A stretch of 37,562 bases of DNA from Thermocaproicibacter sp036844765 (GTDB taxonomy: Bacteria; Bacillota; Clostridia; Oscillospirales; Acutalibacteraceae): assembly GCA_036844765.1 (NCBI GenBank), contig DAIUFE010000013.1:1-37562 (forward strand), given 5' to 3'. A program made the position numbers and the translations under genes. This document shows positions 15,227 through 22,595 of the stretch, piece after piece. A model generated the notes under the pieces. The model was not told the DNA's origin. It worked only from the letters and a program-made list of their open reading frames with translations, and made no database searches. The first letter of the stretch is position 1, and each line of letters starts with the position of its first letter.

Positions 15227-15822
15227 CGCTGCGGGGAGGGCGGCTTCTTCCGGCGAAGGCGGCGCGCCGCCGCCGCGAACCGGCTGTCCTCCACCACGCA
15301 CCGGAGCCGGTCGACGATCTCCTCGGGCGGCTCGCGCATCCCGCTGCGCGCCCACTGCACCACCACGCCCACCAAGCCGTAGGTATAGAAATCCGCGATG
15401 AAGTTCTTCTCCCCTTCCTCGAGGGAGCCGCCGGATTCCTTCGGGTCGTCGATCCCGCTGAGGATCTCGAGCAGAAGGTCCTTCGTCACGCTGAAAAAAT
15501 AATCCTGAAAGGCGTTCTGGCCGCTGACGTTCAGCGCGCTGGTATAGAAGTGCCGGTCGCGCTTCATGATGTTCAGCACGTCGAGGATCACGTCGCTCCA
15601 GTCGCTGTAGCCGGTGTTCCGCGCCACGGCCGAGACGACCTCGCTGTAATAGATCCAGTTCACAAGGTCGTATTTATCCTGAAAATGGTAATAGAAGGTC
15701 TGCCTGTTCAGACCGCAGTTCTGAACAATATCGGAAACCGTTATTTTTTCGAGGCTTTTGCGCTTCATCAGTTCTTTCATGGAAGCCGCAATCGCTTTTT
15801 TGGTGATCAGTGAATCCGACAT
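15223..15822 (-). CDS. TetR-family regulator, DhaS-like
   Basis: 199 residues. The N-terminal helix-turn-helix is clear: TKKAIAASMKELMKRKSLEKITVSDIVQNCGLNRQTFYYHFQDKYDL (residues 8-54 region). The C-terminal effector domain has the pattern of DhaS-type TetR proteins, with NIMKRDRHFYTSAL and FQDYFFSVTKDLLLEIL. AGAGGG precedes the ATG at 15822. It is convergent with the radical-SAM-like gene and has its own promoter. The target is unknown. Confidence 0.88.
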   Translation of the reverse strand: MSDSLITKKAIAASMKELMKRKSLEKITVSDIVQNCGLNRQTFYYHFQDKYDLVNWIYYSEVVSAVARNTGYSDWSDVILDVLNIMKRDRHFYTSALNVSGQNAFQDYFFSVTKDLLLEILSGIDDPKESGGSLEEGEKNFIADFYTYGLVGVVVQWARSGMREPPEEIVDRLRCVVEDSRFAAAARRLRRKKPPSPQR

Positions 15823-15884
15823 TTTGACCCTCTTCCGGCAAGGCCGCCCTTCCCCGGGCGATCGCTTTCCGCCTACCCGACGAT

Positions 15885-15913
15885 ATTATAGCATGAAAGT
15901 TAGCCGCGGACAA
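15885..15913 (-). promoter_or_regulatory. Promoter of the TetR gene
   Basis: TTGTCC (15908-15913), a 17-base spacer and a perfect TATAAT (15885-15890) on the minus strand, about 60 bases upstream of the start codon. The remaining stretch up to the tRNA promoter (15914-16053) shows no gene. Confidence 0.72.
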
Positions 15914-16053
15914 CTCCCCGGTTTCCGGCCGAAGCCCGCGGAGCGGCCGCCGTTTTCAACAGTGTAACAGAGTTTCCAGATTTTTTCAACTGCGCTCCGG
16001 CCTTTATTTCCTCCCGGCTTCCGGAAGCCGTGCGCCGCGCGGAAGCCGGGGGA

Positions 16054-16082
16054 TTGCGCTCCCGGCGCGGATGTGCTATACT
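16054..16082 (+). promoter_or_regulatory. Promoter of the CAU tRNA
   Basis: TTGCGC (16054-16059), a 17-base spacer and TATACT (16077-16082), 28 bases before the tRNA 5' end. Confidence 0.75.
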
Positions 16083-16110
16083 GTTTTTGCTTTTTTACAT
16101 CCGGAAAAGC

Positions 16111-16187
16111 GGGCCATTAGCTCAGTTGGTCAGAGCTGCCGGCTCATAACCGGTTGGTCCGGGGTTCGAGTCCCTGATGGCCCACCA
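16111..16187 (+). tRNA. tRNA with anticodon CAT (elongator Met or Ile2)
   Basis: A 77-base gene including encoded CCA. The acceptor stem GGGCCAT/ATGGCCC is perfect. D-arm TTAGCTCAG, anticodon stem GCCGG/CCGGT with loop CTCATAA, and T-arm GGTTCGAGTCC follow. The CTCATAA loop and the start GGGCC.TTAGCTCAG resemble tRNA-Ile2, whose C34 becomes lysidine through TilS, as much as elongator tRNA-Met. Sequence alone does not settle which amino acid it carries. Confidence 0.95.
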
Positions 16188-16190
16188 CCT

Positions 16191-16246
16191 AAAAAGCCGC
16201 ATGGGCACTGGATTTTCCGGTGTTTTGTGCGGTTTTTATTTTTCTG
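16191..16246 (+). terminator. Terminator after the CAU tRNA
   Basis: AAAAAGCCGCA pairs with TGCGGTTTTT (one bulged G), and the 3' arm runs into TTTTTATTTTT. The loop is long. The sequence from here to 16369 contains no gene. Confidence 0.6.
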
Positions 16247-16369
16247 TTTTTGACTCAAAAATGCGGAAAAACACGCAAAAAATTTGAAAGATGCAAGCGT
16301 CTTCCAACAATACCCGGGCTATTCCCCGGCCGCGGTGCCGATCGCGGCTGCCGGAATGCCGAAAAAGCA

Positions 16370-17023
16370 TCATTTGCGCGCGGCAGTCAGGGAAAGAAAA
16401 TACCGGAACAGCGCGCCGCCGTCCACGGTGTCCGGATTCGGATGCGCGTCCGTCATGCGCTCCGGATGCCACTGCACCCCGAAGATCGGAAATCTCTCGT
16501 GCCGGATCCCCTCGATCACCCCGTCGTCCGCGCGCTGGACGGCGGCCAAGCCTTTTCCGAGCACGCCGATCCCCTGATGATGGGAGCTGTTCGTCGCAAA
16601 TTTCGTGCCGTACAAGGCCGCCAGGAAGGAACCCCGTTCCGCCGCGGTCGGATGGACCGCGTCCGCGCCGTTTTTCTGCTTGTGGCGCTCGGCCGTGGGC
16701 AGGTCCTGGATCAGATCCCCGCCGAAAAAAACGTTGATGATCTGATGCCCCCGGCAGATGCCGAGCACGGGCTTCCCGGCGTCCCGGTACCGTTCCAGAA
16801 GCGCAAACTGCCTTTCGTCCAGCCGTCGGTCGACGCCGCAGGAGCCACGGCTTTCCCGACGGTAGAACGAGGGATCGATATCCCCTCCTCCGGGGAGCAG
16901 CAGCGCCTCGCAGCCAGGCTCACGGCCGGGGTCCAGCGACAGGACGCTCCGGGCTCCGCAGAGCGCGAGCGCCTCAACGTAGTTTTCAAGGCCGGTGCTT
17001 CCGGCAATTTGTATGGTTGGCAT
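16370..17023 (-). CDS. Peptidase C26 / gamma-glutamyl-GABA hydrolase-like glutamine amidotransferase
   Basis: 217 residues of the class I glutamine amidotransferase fold (PuuD-like, peptidase C26). LLLPGGGDIDPSFY is followed by the nucleophile elbow GICRGHQ with Cys90, and FGVQWHPE with His186 and Glu188 completes the triad. A histidine pair, SSHHQG, precedes them, as in PuuD relatives. It likely hydrolyses a gamma-glutamyl amide; the substrate cannot be read from the sequence. It is shorter than typical PuuD (about 250) because the N-terminus is trimmed. GAGGGGG lies upstream of the ATG. It is single with its own promoter. Confidence 0.87.
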   Translation of the reverse strand: MPTIQIAGSTGLENYVEALALCGARSVLSLDPGREPGCEALLLPGGGDIDPSFYRRESRGSCGVDRRLDERQFALLERYRDAGKPVLGICRGHQIINVFFGGDLIQDLPTAERHKQKNGADAVHPTAAERGSFLAALYGTKFATNSSHHQGIGVLGKGLAAVQRADDGVIEGIRHERFPIFGVQWHPERMTDAHPNPDTVDGGALFRYFLSLTAARK

Positions 17024-17124
17024 GGGATTTCCCCCTCCGTGACATTTTTTTCTGAATCATCCGAAGTTCCGAGGCCGAATCCCTCCGCGCAGGATTTGCG
17101 GGCCGGGGATAGGACGGCGTTTTC

Positions 17125-17156
17125 TACATAGTAATCTGTTTCGATCCCTATGTAAA
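17125..17156 (-). promoter_or_regulatory. Promoter of the C26 peptidase gene with overlapping inverted repeat
   Basis: TTTACA (17151-17156), a 17-base spacer and TACTAT (17128-17133) on the minus strand. TACATAG (17125-17131) and CTATGTA (17148-17154) form a 7-bp inverted repeat covering both promoter boxes, a plausible repressor operator. Confidence 0.6.
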
Positions 17157-17252
17157 GAAAAAATAAGGACATCCCGGGATCGCCGTTCCGTTATGTTTCC
17201 CGCCATAGATAAAGCCGCGTTTGCTGGGAATCATAGTGGCGAGGTGATTTTT

Positions 17253-17678
17253 GTGAAAGCTAAAAATATCATGTCGAAGACCGTGATGACCGTCGCTTCA
17301 GACGATCCCGTCGAGAAAGCCGCCCAGCTGATGAAGCAGCACGGCATAGGCTCGGTCCCCGTCTGCGACCGGGGGAAAGTGGTCGGCATGGTGACCGACC
17401 GGGACATCGTGCTGAGGTCGACCGCCGCCGGCCAGGACTCGAATCAGAAGGTCAAGGACGTGATGAGCCCGAATCCGGTCGTCGGAGATCCTGAGATGGA
17501 TGTCCACGAGGTCGCGAAAATCATGAGCGAAAAGCAGATCCGGAGACTGCCCATCGTGGAGAACGACAATCTTGTCGGAGTCGTTTCTCTGGGCGATCTT
17601 TCCGTCAAGCCGACCCTTCAGGATAACGCGGGCGAAGCCCTCAAGGATATTTCGCAGCCCGGCGGCGTCCAAATGTGA
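17253..17678 (+). CDS. Two-CBS-domain protein
   Basis: 141 residues forming a Bateman module. CBS1 is about residues 4-60 (MSKTVMTVASDDPVEKAAQLMKQHGIGSVPV...) and CBS2 about 70-125 (MSPNPVVGDPEMDVHEVAKIMSEKQIRRLPIVE). Such proteins bind adenine nucleotides and act as energy or redox sensors; the partner is not visible here. The start is GTG at 17253 because GAGGTG lies six bases upstream; the open frame further 5' is not conserved in style. It ends with a strong terminator, so it is monocistronic. YhcV-type small CBS proteins are the closest comparison. Confidence 0.9.
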   Translation: MKAKNIMSKTVMTVASDDPVEKAAQLMKQHGIGSVPVCDRGKVVGMVTDRDIVLRSTAAGQDSNQKVKDVMSPNPVVGDPEMDVHEVAKIMSEKQIRRLPIVENDNLVGVVSLGDLSVKPTLQDNAGEALKDISQPGGVQM

Positions 17679-17697
17679 GGGTTTTTCAAAGCGATTC

Positions 17698-17742
17698 CAA
17701 TTTCCCCGGCGGCCGCGGGACCGTCGGGGAAATTGCTTTTTT
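17698..17742 (+). terminator. Terminator of the CBS-domain gene
   Basis: CAATTTCCCC and GGGGAAATTG form a 10-bp stem with a GC-rich loop, followed by CTTTTTT. Confidence 0.88.
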
Positions 17743-17860
17743 GCGCCGCAGTGGGAGGTATTCCGCTGCGAAATTCCCCGATTGATGTAATTTTTTCTGT
17801 CTACTAAACCGAAAAGAATTCATACATTGTAATAGACAGCGGCATGCTGTTCCAATCCTG

Positions 17861-17905
17861 CGGCAATTCCGGCCGTGTGGAGAAAGGCAAAAAGCCTTCC
17901 ACACC
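17861..17905 (+). repeat. Strong leader hairpin; possible third member of the intergenic repeat
   Basis: GTGTGG/CCACAC plus AAGGC/GCCTT with a five-A loop form an 11-bp hairpin (17875-17904) about 40 bases before the next start codon. It is preceded by GGCAATTCC, as in the repeats at 12989 and 27786, and has GAGA and AAAA at similar spacing. Membership is tentative. Confidence 0.4.
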
Positions 17906-17942
17906 TCAACTGGAAACGCTGTATTTTGATGGGAGAATGGTT

Positions 17943-18338
17943 ATGTCAGTAAGAGCAGTCTTAAACGTAGCCTCAACCGCTACTTCGCCCAGCACGACCG
18001 TCGCGAAAGTGACGCCCGCCTCCGTCCCGGCTTCGCTGATCGGCTCCCCGACCTGCGTCGTGTACGGCCTTTCGACCGATCTTGCGAACGCCAGGATGCA
18101 GTTCAGCTATCTGGTCTACCAGACTTACGACACGGCCGGCGGGGCCACCGGCATGGCGCAGGCGACCGGAACGTCGGCCTGGGTGCCGATCCCGAAAGTA
18201 TCCGCCGATTTCCCCGACGTCAGCGCGAACGTGACCGCGACAAGCGCGATTTCGGGGAACAGCATTGAGTTCACCCTCGCCGGAACCATCAGCTACACCC
18301 AGACGGAACCCGGCATTTATACCGTGACGACCGAATAA
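17943..18338 (+). CDS. Hypothetical Thr/Ser/Ala-rich beta protein (no signal peptide)
   Basis: 131 residues from the ATG at 17943 with GGGAG seven bases upstream. No family is recognised. Composition is rich in Ser, Thr, Ala and Val, with alternating hydrophobic strands (FSYLVYQTYD, SIEFTLAGTISYTQ) and only one cysteine. It has no hydrophobic leader or membrane segment, so it is either cytosolic or exported without a Sec signal. It resembles in style the 95-residue protein at 20322. It lies behind a strong hairpin leader and ends at a clear terminator, so it is monocistronic. It could be a surface, spore-coat or appendage-type protein, but that is only a guess. Confidence 0.75.
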   Translation: MSVRAVLNVASTATSPSTTVAKVTPASVPASLIGSPTCVVYGLSTDLANARMQFSYLVYQTYDTAGGATGMAQATGTSAWVPIPKVSADFPDVSANVTATSAISGNSIEFTLAGTISYTQTEPGIYTVTTE

Positions 18339-18369
18339 ACCGCCGCCGGACCGGATCGGTGTGAAGAGT

Positions 18370-18408
18370 CTCCCGCCGCAGGAGCATCAGCCTGCGGCGG
18401 GAGCTTTT
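18370..18408 (+). terminator. Terminator after the beta-rich hypothetical gene
   Basis: A perfect 13-bp stem (CTCCCGCCGCAGG with CCTGCGGCGGGAG) and an 8-base loop, followed by CTTTTC. There is no T run on the other strand. Confidence 0.78.
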
Positions 18409-18441
18409 CAACCGAATCCGCACCCGAAGCGGCTGCTTCCA

Positions 18442-19323
18442 TTATGAGGCGGCGATCTCCTTTCGGTAGCTTTGCGGCGTCCGCCCCGTTTCTTTTCGGA
18501 AAACATACGAAAAATAGCTTGCGCTTTGAAAACCGCACGCGGCTGCAACTTCACAAACGGTTCTGTCCGTTTCGCGCAGCATCTCGCAGCCTTTGGCAAT
18601 GCGGTAGCGCGTCAGATAGGCGTTTGGGGACTGACCGGCGTATTTCTTGAACAATGCGCAGCATCTGCTTCTGCAAACGGCGCCGGAGGCCGCAATGTCG
18701 TCGAGCGTAATCGCGGCCGCATAATGCCGATGAACGAACTGCGCCATGTGGAATACGATCGGCCGCAGGAGATCATCCGCGCAATTTTCCGGATTCTGCC
18801 GGATATGATCGCCGATATCGGCGCAAAGGACGGCGGCCCGCGATAAAAGACGGAGCGGATTCGCTGCGCCGCCCTCCGTTTCCCCGCAGAGCAGACGAAG
18901 CAGGCGCAGATCCTTCCGCTGCCAGGGAACATCGGGGCCCAGCAGCACAAAGTCTTCGGCTTCCGGCCCGAATTTCCGCGCCAGATACCCCTGCGCCACC
19001 CGCGAGCTTCCCGAAAGCAGCGTCGGATGAACGACGGCGGCGATGAAAGTGCAATCGGTCCTGTTTTCTGAAAAGCCGTAATGCAGGCGCCTGCTGTTCA
19101 CAAAAATGCCGCGGCCGGCGTCCAGGCGCACCGATTTCCCGTTTACGAAATAATCCATCGACCCGTCGAGGATCAGAATAAACTCCAGGTCCGGGTGCCA
19201 ATGGCAGGCGGCGGCAAAGCCGTATCGCCTCAGCACGTCTTTGCGCACATACAGCGGAAATTCCGGATCGTTATAATGCAGCCGTTCGGATCGGTCGGAA
19301 AATATCTCCAGCGGTGAATCCAT
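18442..19323 (-). CDS. AraC-family transcriptional regulator
   Basis: 293 residues. The N-terminal cupin-like sensor domain has HWHPDLEFILILDGSMDYFVNGKS and GIFVNSRRLHYG, typical of sugar-responsive AraC proteins. The two helix-turn-helix motifs occupy about residues 185-285: ITLDDIAASGAVCRSRCCALFKKYAGQSP, then VCEVAAACGFQSASYFSYVFRKETGRTPQSYR. GAGAGG precedes the ATG. It is divergent from the O-acetyltransferase gene, with a 259-base shared region holding a direct repeat, so it probably controls that gene. Cysteines in the first recognition helix are unusual. Confidence 0.93.
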   Translation of the reverse strand: MDSPLEIFSDRSERLHYNDPEFPLYVRKDVLRRYGFAAACHWHPDLEFILILDGSMDYFVNGKSVRLDAGRGIFVNSRRLHYGFSENRTDCTFIAAVVHPTLLSGSSRVAQGYLARKFGPEAEDFVLLGPDVPWQRKDLRLLRLLCGETEGGAANPLRLLSRAAVLCADIGDHIRQNPENCADDLLRPIVFHMAQFVHRHYAAAITLDDIAASGAVCRSRCCALFKKYAGQSPNAYLTRYRIAKGCEMLRETDRTVCEVAAACGFQSASYFSYVFRKETGRTPQSYRKEIAAS

Positions 19324-19344
19324 ACGTTCCTCTCATCCGATTAA

Positions 19345-19440
19345 ATACGATTTTGATAGCAGCATATCCTATATTGATTGAAAATTCAAGCAGGGTCCGC
19401 TAAAATCAAATCTGCGGCAAAGCAAGATACGATTTTAATA
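19345..19440. promoter_or_regulatory. Direct repeat in the AraC/acetyltransferase divergent region
   Basis: ATACGATTTTGATA (19345-19358) and ATACGATTTTAATA (19427-19440) differ at one of 14 bases and start 82 bases apart, about eight helical turns. A partial inverted copy (TAAAATCAAAT) lies between. AraC proteins often bind such distant direct repeats and loop DNA. Confidence 0.55.
19361..19389 (-). promoter_or_regulatory. Promoter of the AraC gene
   Basis: TTGAAT (19384-19389), a 17-base spacer and TATGCT (19361-19366) on the minus strand, directly beside the first direct repeat. Confidence 0.6.
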
Positions 19441-19530
19441 TCGCGGGGGGTACGGCCGGGACGCGCCGGTTCATCGGCCCCACGAAGAGCCGCGGCTTCC
19501 GGGCACCCGAAAAGGATGCCTCGCAGGACG

Positions 19531-19559
19531 GTCTTTTCAAACGGACGCAAAAATATAAT
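19531..19559 (+). promoter_or_regulatory. Possible promoter of the O-acetyltransferase gene
   Basis: A perfect TATAAT (19554-19559) with a poor -35 (GTCTTT, 17-base spacing). A weak -35 would fit an activator-dependent promoter under the divergent AraC protein. The leader would be very short, about 17 bases. Confidence 0.4.
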
Positions 19560-19582
19560 AAAACGTTAGGAGCGCATGAAGA

Positions 19583-20191
19583 ATGACCAACAGAGAACGG
19601 AAAGAAAGCGGGCTGGTGTACCGCTACGACGACCCGTCGCTTTTGGGGAATCAGTTTCAGTATCAGGAAAAGCTGTACGAGTATAACCGCTCCCACCCGT
19701 CGGAAACGGAAAAGCGGCGGCAGCTGCTCCAAGAAATGTTTGCCGAGATCGGAGAAGGCTGCCATGTCGAGACGCCGGTGAACGCGAACTGGGGCTGCAG
19801 GCACGTGCATTTTGGAAAAGGAATCTACTGCAACGCGAACGTCACGTTTGTGGATGATGCGGACATTGATGTGGGCGATGATTGCCTGATCGCCCCCAAC
19901 GTCGTGATCTCCACCTCCGGGCATCCGATCCTGCCCGTTTTAAGAATGCATCATTACGTATATAACCTTCCGGTTCATATCGGGAAAAACGTCTGGATCG
20001 GGTCCGGCGTTCAAATCGTACCCGGCATCACGATCGGCAAGAATTCCGTCATCGGCGCGGGAAGCGTGGTGACCCATGACATTCCGCCGAATGTCGTCGC
20101 GTTCGGGGTGCCGTGCAAAGCCGTCCGCGAGATCGGGGAGAAAGACGTAACTTATTTTTATAAAAATAAAAAGCTGGACGTATGGGAGTGA
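19583..20191 (+). CDS. Sugar O-acetyltransferase (maltose/galactoside acetyltransferase type)
   Basis: 202 residues of the LacA/Maa/NodL hexapeptide-repeat family, which acetylates sugars with acetyl-CoA. The N-terminal helical Mac domain (residues 1-60) is followed by a left-handed beta-helix with repeats such as IYCNANVTFVDDADIDVGDDCLIAPNVVI. The catalytic histidine lies in STSGHPILP, and IGKNVWIGSGVQIVPGITIGKNSVIGAGSVV follows. TTAGGAG lies 11 bases before the ATG at 19583. Probably regulated by the divergent AraC. The acceptor sugar cannot be read from sequence. Confidence 0.93.
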   Translation: MTNRERKESGLVYRYDDPSLLGNQFQYQEKLYEYNRSHPSETEKRRQLLQEMFAEIGEGCHVETPVNANWGCRHVHFGKGIYCNANVTFVDDADIDVGDDCLIAPNVVISTSGHPILPVLRMHHYVYNLPVHIGKNVWIGSGVQIVPGITIGKNSVIGAGSVVTHDIPPNVVAFGVPCKAVREIGEKDVTYFYKNKKLDVWE

Positions 20192-20198
20192 ACGGTCA

Positions 20199-20230
20199 TA
20201 AAAAAACAGAGGCGGGATATGGATCCCGCC
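20199..20230 (-). terminator. Terminator of the 95-residue beta protein gene
   Basis: On the minus strand GGCGGGAT/ATCCCGCC forms an 8-bp stem with a four-base loop, followed by TCTG and seven T. It may serve the acetyltransferase weakly from the other side. Confidence 0.78.
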
Positions 20231-20321
20231 CCTACCAGAGAGCGCGCCCGTCCTGCCTGCTCAAACCGTGCCGGTCTGTCCGCACCGGCGGCAGAACGAA
20301 TCCGCGGATTCCATTTTCCCG

Positions 20322-20609
20322 TCACGCCGTATAATAGATTTTGCCGTCGGTGGCGGTGATCGCTCCGGAAAAAGTCACGCCCGGAGTATAGGAGAATTCC
20401 TGGCTGGCGGGAATGTTCGACCCCGCGGTCACGGTGAACGGGAACAGAACATCCTCCGAAGCCGTTCCGTCGGAAAGATGCGCGCCGTAATAAATGACCG
20501 TTCCGTTCTGCACCGTCGTATCCGCATAGGTGAAAGCGAGGTCCACGACGCTGTACGGCGAGCTGGCCGACAGGGCCGATGCGGTTGCGGTCACGTTGAT
20601 TGCTGCCAA
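20322..20609 (-). CDS. Hypothetical small beta-rich protein
   Basis: 95 residues from TTG at 20609, chosen because AAGGGGG lies 8 bases upstream; ATGs at 20675 and 20690 are in frame but have no ribosome site. No family is recognised. The sequence is Ala/Thr/Ser-rich with short strands (VDLAFTYADTT, TVIYYGAHLSDG, FSGAITATDGKIYYT) and has no cysteine or signal peptide. Style and size resemble the protein at 17943; both may be secreted or surface beta sandwiches. It is divergent from the DNRLRE gene and close to the holin/muramidase pair. Confidence 0.68.
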   Translation of the reverse strand: MAAINVTATASALSASSPYSVVDLAFTYADTTVQNGTVIYYGAHLSDGTASEDVLFPFTVTAGSNIPASQEFSYTPGVTFSGAITATDGKIYYTA

Positions 20610-20715
20610 AGACAGTTCCCCCTTCTTCTGTTCGGTCGAACCGCTTCGATCGAAAGATGTGAAAACACTTCCCATGCGCAGTGTATTCATAGCCCCGGAA
20701 AAGGTTGAATCTCGG

Positions 20716-20743
20716 TTTCACGGATTCGCGCGCGGCATATTAT
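20716..20743 (+). promoter_or_regulatory. Possible promoter of the DNRLRE gene
   Basis: TTTCAC (20716-20721), a 16-base spacer and TATTAT (20738-20743), 22 bases before the start codon. Confidence 0.45.
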
Positions 20744-20764
20744 GAAAAAAAGGGGGAAATGCGG

Positions 20765-21364
20765 ATGCGCATCGCGGACCTGAAATGCCGGGATTCCTAC
20801 AGCCCCTCGGCGCCGGACTGCCGCGGGCAGGAATCGCTGTTTCTGGGGCCCCGCAGGCCGATCTGCTTTTTTTTCAATCTGCCGCCTTCCGATTTCAGCT
20901 TCTGCATGCTGCGGAAGGCCAGCCTGATCCTCTTCAAGCTTCCCTATATTTCCTCCTGCCGCATCCAGGAGGCCGCCTCCCCCGCCGGCCGATACGCGCT
21001 GTATCCTCTGCTGGACTTTTTCAGCGCCTTCAGCGACCTGTTTTGCCCGCCCGCCGCGGATCCTGCCCGCCGCGTGGACTTTGAAGACGACCGCCGCCGC
21101 GGCTATACCGAGATCGACATTACGCCGATCGTCAGGGACTGGGCGAGCGGCAAGCTGGAAAACCGGGGGCTCCTGCTGACCGGGACCCCCGGCTCCCCTT
21201 CTCTTTACTACGCTTCCCACCGGTACCGGATCCCCGGGATGCGCCCCCTGATCCGGCTGAAATGCGAGGCGGCCGAATTCTCCCGGGCGCTGCAGGTCGT
21301 TCCCTGCGAAGTGACGGTGAGCCGGCGAACCGTTCCTCCGGCGGAGAAAACCGGAGAAAGATAA
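20765..21364 (+). CDS. DNRLRE-domain protein without signal peptide
   Basis: 199 residues from the ATG at 20765 (GGGGG eight bases upstream; an ATG at 20759 is too close to it). The order of elements matches DNRLRE surface domains: RDSYSPSAPDCRGQESLFLG, a strand FFFNLP, RKASLILFKLP, then IDITPIVRDWASGKLENRGLLLTG, SLYYASHRY and RPLIRLKC. These domains occur on extracellular adhesive or carbohydrate-binding proteins and fold as a jelly roll. Here the domain is the whole protein and no Sec signal or anchor is present. It converges on the holin gene, ending 35 bases away. Confidence 0.72.
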   Translation: MRIADLKCRDSYSPSAPDCRGQESLFLGPRRPICFFFNLPPSDFSFCMLRKASLILFKLPYISSCRIQEAASPAGRYALYPLLDFFSAFSDLFCPPAADPARRVDFEDDRRRGYTEIDITPIVRDWASGKLENRGLLLTGTPGSPSLYYASHRYRIPGMRPLIRLKCEAAEFSRALQVVPCEVTVSRRTVPPAEKTGER

Positions 21365-21399
21365 GGCGCATCGGGAAATTCCAATACGCCAGCTTTGGT

Positions 21400-21642
21400 T
21401 TATACCCGGGACGATTTTCCGGACTGGCCGGAAGGCGGGTCCGAAGTCCCGGCCGCCGCCGCGTCCACGAGCCCCTCGCCGACGATATAGGCCACGACGG
21501 AGCCGAGCGACAGGATGACGCCGCTGATCTGCGACGTGTCCGATCCGGGCTGAAACAGCGCGGTCACGCCGGTTACGAGTCCGGCCACGGCCAGCCAGAG
21601 CTTGCGGGAGGCAAGCTTGCGTTTCCAATCGATTCGATCCAT
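21400..21642 (-). CDS. Holin-like small membrane protein
   Basis: 80 residues. Charged N-terminus MDRIDWKRKLASRKLW, a membrane helix LWLAVAGLVTGVTALF (16-31), a short turn, a second helix ISGVILSLGSVVAYIVGEGLV (40-60) and a polar tail. This is the layout of Gram-positive phage holins with a D/N-W-K start. Holins make pores that let endolysin reach the wall. It lies 95 bases downstream of the GH25 gene on the same strand, the usual cassette pairing. AAAGGAAAC precedes the ATG. Confidence 0.78.
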   Translation of the reverse strand: MDRIDWKRKLASRKLWLAVAGLVTGVTALFQPGSDTSQISGVILSLGSVVAYIVGEGLVDAAAAGTSDPPSGQSGKSSRV

Positions 21643-21737
21643 CTTCGGTTTCCTTTCCGCCGGATCTTCCGGCTGCTACCATGCTATGCGGCGTCGGCTT
21701 CTCCCTTGAACAATCCGGGCCGCCGGCGCCCGAATTC

Positions 21738-22595
21738 TCATGTTTTTCCCTTGATCCTGACGATGAACTGCCGCGGTCCGCCGTTGATATAGATGCCGAC
21801 GGCGTCGCCCGACTGACCGATCGGGACAAAATAGTAGTAGTGCTTGTCGCCGTCGTCATACCGGTGCAGCACGGTCACGATGTCCGGCGTGCCCGCGGCG
21901 ACCTGCGGCCGGCCCCTGCAGGTGATGAGTGCCTGATACGCCGCGCCCCGCGCGACCTCCACCGTGCCGGAGGTGTCGCACGTCCACGCCGGCGCGCCGA
22001 AGTCCCGGTAGCTGACATTGCAGTCCACGTTTCCGGCGATGCCGTCCACGCGGCCGTCGCTCGCGTACTGCCAGATGTCGCAGAGGGCGGAGCGGTCGGT
22101 GTCGGCAGGCGTCGCCTTACTGTACCATGCCATCCAGACCGGGATGCCAGCGGCGCGGATGCGGCCGATGTCGAGATATTGGGCACCGTACAGCCAGTTG
22201 TAGTTGCTGTAGACTGCCGGCTGATACCCGGCGGCTTTCACCCGCGCGCAGAACTCCAGCACCCGGGCGGTCAGCGCACCCCGGCCGAGACCGGACAGCT
22301 CCCTGGTGCCGGGAGCGTCCTCCGCATCGACCGCCGCGGGCCATGTGATCTGGTACGGCTTGATCGCCGCCAAGAAATCCCTCGCCTGCTGCTCCAGCGG
22401 CGTCGCCCGCAGGAAGTGATAAGCTCCCGCGGGCAGGCCCGCCGCGGCCGCCGACCGGATATTGGTATGGAAGCACGGGTCGACGTAATCGACGCCCTCC
22501 GTCGCCTTCAGCATTACGAACCGGACACCGGCTTTTTTCACCCGCTGAAAATCCGGGCTGCCCTGATGGTGCGAAAGATCGATGCCGCGAATCAC
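21738..22595 (-). CDS. GH25 muramidase (lysozyme)
   Basis: Cleaves the MurNAc-GlcNAc bond of peptidoglycan. The GH25 barrel opens with GIDLSHHQGSPDF, then FVMLKATEGVDYVDPCF, GAYHFLRA, the catalytic pair in WPAAVDAEDAPG, YSNYNWL, VWMAWY and IWQYASDGRVDGI. A C-terminal beta domain of about 75 residues (ARGAAYQALITC to QFIVRIKG) is probably a wall-binding module. The start is GTG at 22595, nine bases after GGAGGTG (285 residues); an ATG at 22619 is possible but has no ribosome site. There is no signal peptide, consistent with release through the neighbouring holin. Confidence 0.92.
   Translation of the reverse strand: MIRGIDLSHHQGSPDFQRVKKAGVRFVMLKATEGVDYVDPCFHTNIRSAAAAGLPAGAYHFLRATPLEQQARDFLAAIKPYQITWPAAVDAEDAPGTRELSGLGRGALTARVLEFCARVKAAGYQPAVYSNYNWLYGAQYLDIGRIRAAGIPVWMAWYSKATPADTDRSALCDIWQYASDGRVDGIAGNVDCNVSYRDFGAPAWTCDTSGTVEVARGAAYQALITCRGRPQVAAGTPDIVTVLHRYDDGDKHYYYFVPIGQSGDAVGIYINGGPRQFIVRIKGKT

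Noticed and set aside
20322..22595. Intact prophage
   Set aside because: Only holin-like and lysin genes are present; no integrase, terminase, capsid or tail genes are in or near the region.
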